Shown: positions 57,855 to 64,000 of the stretch, in pieces
How the letters are laid out: every line of letters begins with the position of its first letter
Position numbering within the stretch: the stretch's first letter is position 1
NCBI GenBank assembly: GCA_001600355.1
Contig: BCJU01000004.1
Span: 372,001 to 436,000, forward strand
Direction of reading: 5' to 3'
Origin: Meira nashicola
Taxonomy: Eukaryota; Basidiomycota; Exobasidiomycetes; Exobasidiales; Brachybasidiaceae
DNA: 64,000 nucleotides
Notes under the pieces: model-generated
The model's database searches: none
What the model was told of the DNA's origin: nothing
What the model saw: only the letters and a program-made list of their open reading frames with translations
Position numbers and translations under genes: made by a program

Positions 57855-59615
57855 TTACAGTTGACGTTTGATTGGATGCAAAAGACTTGGCGCTCTGCAA
57901 ACATTGCTATTGTTTCTCCAAGCATCATAAATGTCTTTTGCATGTGCACCATCGTAATAAAAACTGAATTCTCTCAACACTCTCTCGTTCACTTTCCGAT
58001 AAATGTCTTCTCGATTGACAGCTTTGGAAAGCGTTCCTTCTGGCCAAATATGACGTGTATAGATCGGATGAGGAACGTATACGCCTTTCCAATTTTCATT
58101 CGTTTTTGATTGTGCATTACGTACCAAAATTGTTGCAGCATAATTCTCACAATGAGCTGAAATCTTTTCTTCGGAATTTGCATCACTCATTGCTTTCAAT
58201 AATCGTTTGGAGAACCGAACATTTTTCCCGATTGAAGCTTTTTGCAAAGTATCTTTTGGAAAATCTATTGGGAAGAGCAAAAAGAAGAAATAATGAGCGA
58301 CTGCTATTCAAGTGTTATCAGTATCGATCACATTTCACTCACTCTGATAATCGTAAGCCCAATAATAACCACCATTATTTGCATTGAAGAATGGATTTAA
58401 AGTGACCAGATCAGCTTCTCCTTCATTTGCTTCGAAGCGATCGCCAAACTTGGATGATGCTGGAATATGCCAACGGGTTTGTTTCTCAAGCAAATGATCG
58501 ATTGGAGCTTGATTGGCGTATTGCGCGATTTTGTCGAGTGTTTCTCCATATTCTTGCGTACTTCGGGTATCCATCTCCCAATTCCAAATGAAGTCGTACT
58601 GGGGATGATTCTTGGAAAACACTTGTACGGGCATGAAGCAAGACCGATACGAGCTTGTAGGAATCATATGATTCAAGAATTTACCTGGAAGATTTGGGTA
58701 CAACCAAGTCATTTCTTCTTCACTCCAAAGCGTAGTTAATGACCAAAATTCTCTTGGAATACTTCTTTGCAAGATTGCTAATCTTTCTTTTTCCGACATG
58801 GCATATGAGGAATTACGTGTATGAACTTCAAGCAGCAAATGGACATCATATCGTTTCTTCGGTTCAGGATTCAACGCTAGCTCAACAATTAATGCACGAA
58901 CGTTGCGAATGTCATCCAAACCCCAAGTGTAATTCTCATATGCGCGAAGAACAAGAGCTTGTTTAGCTATTGCACTTTGACCTCGGCATTGCTCAACGAC
59001 CTTTGCCCAATCGTGGTAACCACCTTTGGCTTCAGCTTTAATGTTAATGTCAATCAGCTCTGTATTCATTTCACCTGCTTCTTCCCAGAAAGGACGACTT
59101 GGTAGCTCTATTGAAGAAGGATATCCTTGCAGGTAGTTCATTTCAAGGGCTTGATTTTCGTAAGGTCGATATCGCTCAGCATATGTAGTACATTTGCCAA
59201 GATCGAAAAGATCTATTGAACCCACTGCTGGAATAGGATGGTTTTTGGGCGTGTTGAATATCTTGATTGGTTTTGTGTTCCCTTTACCAATTTGACATGT
59301 TGATGCCAATCGGCTAGGTAAGGCTTTTGATTCTATTGCTTTTAGAGGAGCAGGATCGTTCAACTTGAGCTTATTCAATGCCTTCTCATAAGAGTTGTAC
59401 GATCTGTATAAGCTTAAAGAGTCTCGAATCTCCAAAACTTCTTGCAAGAATGAATATGTGACAATCACTCCAATAATGACCACGATCAGTCGAACGATGA
59501 ATGAAGGAGTATGGACTACTTTTGCGGACAATATTCGGTGTATGTCATCATGTATTGAAGCGCGTTCTTTCGTGAGCTTATATCGATCTTCTTTTTCTGA
59601 TAGATGTTGTTTCAT
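57855..59615 (-). CDS. DUF3405 type II membrane protein (2 exons)
   Basis: Exon 1 is 58343-59615 and exon 2 is 57855-58264, with a 78-base phase-1 intron (GTGAGT...TAG). The product has 560 residues. A cytosolic N-terminus of about 37 residues precedes a membrane segment (about 38-56, FIVRLIVVIIGVIVTYSFL), giving type II topology. The lumenal part has RYDVHLLLEVHTRNSS, YDFIWNWEMDTRST and, in exon 2, VYVPHPIYTRHIWP and LLHPIK, which fit the fungal DUF3405 family. That family is uncharacterised; a glycosyltransferase-like Golgi function is a guess from topology and Asp-rich blocks. It sits among four F-box paralogues on the same strand. Confidence 0.8.
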
Positions 59616-59932
59616 TGCTATGCTTGGCGATGATGACGGTTTGATAGAACATGTGAATATCTGTGAGGTCTAAATTTAGGCTAAAAATGCATGCTTTCAA
59701 AATGACCCAAAACAACGGTTGATATTAGCGTTGTGCTAGCGCCTCCAATTTTAGCTCAATCTATTTTTGTTCTCGAGCACAGCCTTGACTTCTCAATTCC
59801 GGGGTGCATGAGAAAGTCATTATATTGCTACAATCAAAGAATGTACAAGTAGAAGTTTGGTATACAGTTTCGTAATTTCGTGAACGGGTATATGTGCATG
59901 TGATGTACAAGATAGATGTCTTTTTCGGATAT
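59616..59932. other. Spacer between DUF3405 and F-box copy 3
   Basis: No gene is seen in this short spacer. It should hold the DUF3405 promoter and the 3' end of the F-box gene. Confidence 0.3.
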
Positions 59933-61738
59933 CTAGAGATCTGATGAAGCTCCATCGCTATTTTGGTCGTAATCTTCGTAAAGGTATAAGCTCTCACATG
60001 GAGAATCGGCTCGAATGCAAGCTTTTTCAGCGAAAAGTGCAATGAGATCGTCTTCATTGTCCCCATTCATACCACTGTCTGATTTGATGGAAGGCCAAGC
60101 TCGATGCTCCCTCTGGAGAAATTGTTGAAAGTGGTTCAATTTGTCGGTTTCCGATTTGCAACGAACAAATTCACCCATCAATTCAGCTGAATATTCCATA
60201 TCGTTGACTGGATCATCAAACGTTTGCCTTATGCACCTGAAGTTTGGTGTAAAATGCTCTCGCATAAAATCAAAAGTGGCAGTGCCGGGATATTCATCAT
60301 CTTTTGCGCATTGCCAAACCAACATATCAATCTTGCGGAAGTTGTAGAGCTTTGTTGGTGACAGGTTGTAGAAAATGTCGAGTTTCAATCTGAACAAAGG
60401 ATTTTGTGAAGCCAAAACGACAATTTTGCGTAAGTACGGAAATTTTTCTTTTTGAAAGAGAAGGTCGAAAAAACGTGATTCAGACATACAATCGCTGTAA
60501 ATATACAGTGTACGTAATGTATTTGCTGCGATTTGCGTAAGATGGCTCCAAGCAGAATCCTCATTCAGATCTTGTGTACCAGTAAGAAAGAGTGCCTCGA
60601 TTGAGGGAATTTTCAAGAAGATTTTCAGATTTTGCAAGCTGTTCACTTTTAGAAACTTGAGATTCGGACAATTGAATTTAACAATAGGGCTTGGTTCGTT
60701 TTGGATGTTGAGCCAGAGAATGTGTAGTCTTGGTAGCCTAACAAACTTTATTTCAGGCTCTTTGTTGCACTGACAGCTGGCTTGCTCGCAAATCTTCTCC
60801 AAAGCGGGAGTGCATAAGTTGAGGGTGAGATATTCAAGCGTTTGACATGCTGCAGACAACATATTCGATAACATCTTCTTGCAACTGATTGCGTCGAAAT
60901 CAATCAAGTCAATGACACGAGCTTTTTTGACCATATCGTACTCTGAACGATGTTGTTGAACGTTCAGAAAAGTAGAGTTCTCACCAGTCGTATTCTGAAC
61001 ACTCAGAATATCCAATTCGCATTGATCGATAGGCATTTTTTGCGAAAAATGAGACAGAAGATTATAGTCTATGTTCAAAATCAAAGAACGTAGATTCGAG
61101 CAATTAGAAATGCCTTTGAGAAGGGCGAGATCTTGGGCATTTTTCGCTTTTCTCAGTATTCCATCCAATAGCTGCCATTTAGGACTTTCAGATGGTATTG
61201 GAGAACGAGGCTCTTTTAAGCTAGAGCGCATACATTCTATTTGATGTTGTCTTTCATCTTCTTTTGAAAAGCAGCAAAGGCCTGGTATCTTTTCGAAATT
61301 TTCAAGAGATTCTTTGATTCGCATTTCCGTCATAGGCTTAAAGATGTCGCTAGTTTTTGAACTGATAATCAAATGTTGAACATTCATTCCAGGCAACAAG
61401 AGAAGAAAATTCTTGGAAGCGTGTATTTGATATTCGTTGAATACTTGAAGGGAAACAGCAAGGTGAGAGAATTCCATTTTCGTCCACTTTCCTACAAGAG
61501 ACAATATACGCATTTGATCGCGGATGTCTGCTTCACAATCTCTCAGATAAAGCATATTTTTCCAAATGTATGCGCTTTTCCGACTATGATGATTCCATAA
61601 TTCTGAGACACGCTGAACTTTTACACGATCTTTGATGTCCAAATATTCCCAAATCCGCTCAATCACCTTCATTGGAAGACGTACTGCGTTTGAAGTGGAC
61701 GAATTAATCGCTTCAGTCGGTTTGCTTGTAGAAGCCAT
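59933..61738 (-). CDS. F-box protein of the local family (copy 3)
   Basis: The protein has 601 residues from the ATG at 61738; the frame extends 21 codons up to a TTG only. The F-box reads LPMKVIERIWEYLDIKDRVK then VQRVSELWNHHSRKSAYIW. Family blocks follow: NLRSLILNI, CELDILSV, ARVIDLIDF, QTLEYLTLNL, FNCPNLKFLKV, IDMLVWQC and YSAELMGEFV. It is longer than copy 2 because of an insertion before the first repeats (about 155-235) and an acidic C-terminal tail. No intron is seen. The substrate is unknown. Confidence 0.86.
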   Translation of the reverse strand: MASTSKPTEAINSSTSNAVRLPMKVIERIWEYLDIKDRVKVQRVSELWNHHSRKSAYIWKNMLYLRDCEADIRDQMRILSLVGKWTKMEFSHLAVSLQVFNEYQIHASKNFLLLLPGMNVQHLIISSKTSDIFKPMTEMRIKESLENFEKIPGLCCFSKEDERQHQIECMRSSLKEPRSPIPSESPKWQLLDGILRKAKNAQDLALLKGISNCSNLRSLILNIDYNLLSHFSQKMPIDQCELDILSVQNTTGENSTFLNVQQHRSEYDMVKKARVIDLIDFDAISCKKMLSNMLSAACQTLEYLTLNLCTPALEKICEQASCQCNKEPEIKFVRLPRLHILWLNIQNEPSPIVKFNCPNLKFLKVNSLQNLKIFLKIPSIEALFLTGTQDLNEDSAWSHLTQIAANTLRTLYIYSDCMSESRFFDLLFQKEKFPYLRKIVVLASQNPLFRLKLDIFYNLSPTKLYNFRKIDMLVWQCAKDDEYPGTATFDFMREHFTPNFRCIRQTFDDPVNDMEYSAELMGEFVRCKSETDKLNHFQQFLQREHRAWPSIKSDSGMNGDNEDDLIALFAEKACIRADSPCESLYLYEDYDQNSDGASSDL

Positions 61739-62418
61739 TATGGAAAAGGCTTGACAAATCCAATTCGGAAGCAACAACCGTATTTTTGCTATTAATGTCA
61801 ATTATTATGAATGCAAATCAATCACGATGACTTTATTTTGAGAGAAGTCTGTAGTTTTCAATCATCAAATAGATAATTTTGTGATACTAATTGTTGACGG
61901 TGAAGTGTAAAGGCAAGATTGGTGTGCTGAGTCCGAAAAATAAATGTCCATAAGCGTGTCCGAGTCACGACCGCGTTTTTCTTGGTGTAAAGAGTGGCTG
62001 CTCAGCACTCGCTTAACTGTTGAATCTCTTTGGAATAAACTTGCGTATTATGAAAAGTTATAGAGCTAAGCATTTGAACACAGATAGATAAACTTACAAG
62101 CATCTGTCATTGATTTGATCAGTACTCGCTGTAGGCAAAATTGTTCGCGTCATATTTGCTTTGTGAATAGGTTTGCCCAAGCCCAAAAAAAAGAAACGCG
62201 GGGCTTTAGCTTCGCGAAATTCTCCTGTTCACAACATCATCTTGCGCCGGCGCCCGCGCGTATACAAAATCCTGATGTCAGGTTTATAAGCCTGAAAATC
62301 ATTTGGTAGATTATGTTACATTGTTTATCATTATATCGAGAAATAGGAATCTATATATACAATCACGAATCAATCAAACACATTCGGGAGGCTATTTTGG
62401 TATTGAAAGTATGTTGCT
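61739..62418. other. Spacer between F-box copies 3 and 4
   Basis: About 680 bases with no supported gene. A GC-rich patch GCGCCGGCGCCCGCGCG lies near 62244-62260, comparable with GC-rich patches in the other spacers of this cluster. The open frame at 62115-62309 spans this patch and is not supported. Confidence 0.35.
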
Positions 62419-64000
62419 TTACACGCTTTGAGCGCTACCAGAAGCTTTAGCTTTTGAGCTTCTTCGGAGGAATTCTTGAAAGTATTCCGCCTTGTCGCTT
62501 ACAGATTTAAACTTGACAAAATTTCCCATAAATTCAGTCGAATATTGAAGATCGTTAAATGATCTATTGTGATTTCGCCCGATGAATTCACAGTTAGTTG
62601 CAAAGTGCTTACCAATAAGCTCTTTTATATACAATGTAGGAACATCATTCAAGTATACGCATTGCCAAATCAATGTATCAATTTTACGAACATTGAGAAG
62701 CTGTTCCCGTGAAAGCTTGTTGAAACTATTAAGACTCACTCTTCTGAGACTAGCTGAACTTTGCCCAGAAGCGAGAACAATAATTTTTCGTAAATGAGGG
62801 AAGATATTGGCTTGAAGGAAAATTTTGAGAAAGTTTTCTTCGGATATACAATGAACATAGAGGTATAGCGTATGTAATCGATTTGCTCCAATTTTAATTA
62901 AACGATCCCAAGCACTTTTCCTGGCTTCCATGGTCATTATAAGTTCTCCTTCGCCGATTAAGAGGGAACCAATTGAAGGGTTGTTCTCGAGCCTTTCTAT
63001 ATCATTAATGTTGGTTATCATCAAAGAATCGAGATTAGGACAATAAATTTTAAACGGAGAGTTAAAGAAGCCGTAAAACTGAAAATGAGTTAAGTTTGGT
63101 AGATTGATGATAGCCCCTTCATATGTTCTCTTTGCTCCCTGATCTACTGATCTGATAGCGAGATATTCAAGCGAACTTGATGCTTTAGATAGGAGATCTC
63201 CAAGCTCATCATAGCTTTCCATGCTGAACCTTTTGACCAATTCGATCACTCGAGCTTCTTTCACCATATTGTATATTGTTTTTCTGTGTTGGTCCTTTAA
63301 AGAGGTTTCGAAAGAAGTGGGAAAGCACCTGATACTCAGAATGTCTAACTTGCACCGAGCAACAGGCATGTCTTGCGAGAAATGAGTCAGTACATCGGAT
63401 TGCACATCCAAGATTAGAGAACGTAAATTTGAACAAGTAGAGATAGCGTTGAAAAGTGCTTTATCTTGATCAATTCCGGCTTTCGTAATTGCTTCGTACA
63501 ATGCAGAAAAGTGATTTGTAGAACCTTGTTGTCCAGTGCTTAGGCTAATATTACTTTTGAATACCTGTATTGCCTCTTCAGGCAAGCAATAAAGACCCGG
63601 AATGGATTCAAAATTATGAATCCCGTATTCCTCCCTAGGCTGCCAAGATGGAAGATACGAGAATTCTCTAGAAACAAATTTGATCACCAAATGTTGAACT
63701 TTGATACTAGGCAATAAACCAATAATTTTCTTGGAAGCAGCAATGTGTTCTTTTGTTGTTAATTGTAGAAAAACAGCAAGAGTAGGAATTTCAGTCCATT
63801 TGCTTATTTGGGATAAGATTTCAACATCTTTACAGATATCCGCTTGGTTAAAATCTACATCTCTGAAAAGATGTAAATCTTTCCAGAGACTTTTAGTTGT
63901 ACGGCTATGATCGCGCCATGATGTTGAAACACGTTGCACCTTAACGCGTTCTTTTAAGCTCAAATATCGCCAAATGTTGTGTAGAACTTCGATGGGAAGT
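62419..64000 (-). CDS. F-box protein of the local family (copy 4, N-terminus cut by window edge)
   Basis: The frame is open from the stop at 62419 to the window edge, about 527 residues. The visible start is LPIEVLHNIWRYLSLKERVK then VQRVSTSWRDHSRTTKSLW, the F-box, so only a few residues are missing. Family blocks: NLRSLILDV, CKLDILSI, ARVIELV, SSLEYLAIRS, IYCPNLDSLMI, IDTLIWQC and YSTEFMGNFVKF. It is closest in layout to copy 3 (shared GLYCL/GLCCF region and end block). The start codon lies outside the window. Confidence 0.86.
   Translation of the reverse strand, partial: LPIEVLHNIWRYLSLKERVKVQRVSTSWRDHSRTTKSLWKDLHLFRDVDFNQADICKDVEILSQISKWTEIPTLAVFLQLTTKEHIAASKKIIGLLPSIKVQHLVIKFVSREFSYLPSWQPREEYGIHNFESIPGLYCLPEEAIQVFKSNISLSTGQQGSTNHFSALYEAITKAGIDQDKALFNAISTCSNLRSLILDVQSDVLTHFSQDMPVARCKLDILSIRCFPTSFETSLKDQHRKTIYNMVKEARVIELVKRFSMESYDELGDLLSKASSSLEYLAIRSVDQGAKRTYEGAIINLPNLTHFQFYGFFNSPFKIYCPNLDSLMITNINDIERLENNPSIGSLLIGEGELIMTMEARKSAWDRLIKIGANRLHTLYLYVHCISEENFLKIFLQANIFPHLRKIIVLASGQSSASLRRVSLNSFNKLSREQLLNVRKIDTLIWQCVYLNDVPTLYIKELIGKHFATNCEFIGRNHNRSFNDLQYSTEFMGNFVKFKSVSDKAEYFQEFLRRSSKAKASGSAQSV

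Overview
The window is nuclear DNA of a filamentous or yeast-like fungus, most likely a basidiomycete of the Ustilaginomycotina type. This is an inference from the genes: Cdc50, Mcd4, PRELI and MICOS-type mitochondrial proteins, CENP-H, glyoxal oxidase, small RlpA-like secreted proteins, a fungal PrpF and a cyclopropane-fatty-acid synthase. It also rests on gene structure. Genes are compact and mostly intronless, and the introns that can be placed are mostly 65-78 bases with GTGAGT or GTAAG donors. The DNA is moderately AT-rich. The species cannot be named from the sequence.

Layout. 1-9.4 kb: 5' part of a CDC50/LEM3 gene (minus, cut by the window edge), DUS3, the vitamin B6 synthase PDX1, a four-exon CENP-H-like kinetochore gene and a long Ser-rich coiled-coil protein. 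9.5-15.2 kb: metabolic genes (YtcJ-like amidohydrolase, APC-family amino-acid/choline/GABA-type permease, PrpF-like isomerase). 15.4-24.3 kb: acyl-CoA dehydrogenase ending in SRL, a small MICOS-like protein, a stand-alone HyuA half of 5-oxoprolinase, pyridoxal kinase and an F-box/LRR protein. 24.4-30.3 kb: two tandem secreted double-psi beta-barrel genes, a three-exon PRELI/UPS gene, a HAD hydrolase ending in SKL and a small GPI-anchored-type protein. 30.3-41.4 kb: a 1241-residue protein joining a CAMK-type kinase to a hormone-sensitive-lipase-type hydrolase, peroxisomal 2,4-dienoyl-CoA reductase whose SKL is made only by splicing, an aldo-keto reductase and glyoxal oxidase. 41.9-52.7 kb: cyclin L-like, VPS72/SWC2, MCD4, an unknown secreted protein and CFA synthase. 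53.6-64 kb: four related minus-strand F-box genes (one a clear pseudogene, one cut by the window edge) with one DUF3405 gene among them.

Themes. Three enzymes within about 21 kb carry peroxisomal PTS1 ends (acyl-CoA dehydrogenase, HAD hydrolase, dienoyl-CoA reductase), pointing to peroxisomal fatty-acid breakdown. PDX1 and pyridoxal kinase cover B6 synthesis and salvage. The right end is an expanding and decaying F-box family. Several genes whose starts first appear as TTG or GTG have good downstream ATGs, and these are used here.

The most notable observations are the kinase-hydrolase fusion, the splice-dependent PTS1, the two-lesion F-box pseudogene inside a paralogue cluster, and the HyuA-only 5-oxoprolinase. 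No rRNA, tRNA, transposon or CRISPR array was recognised.
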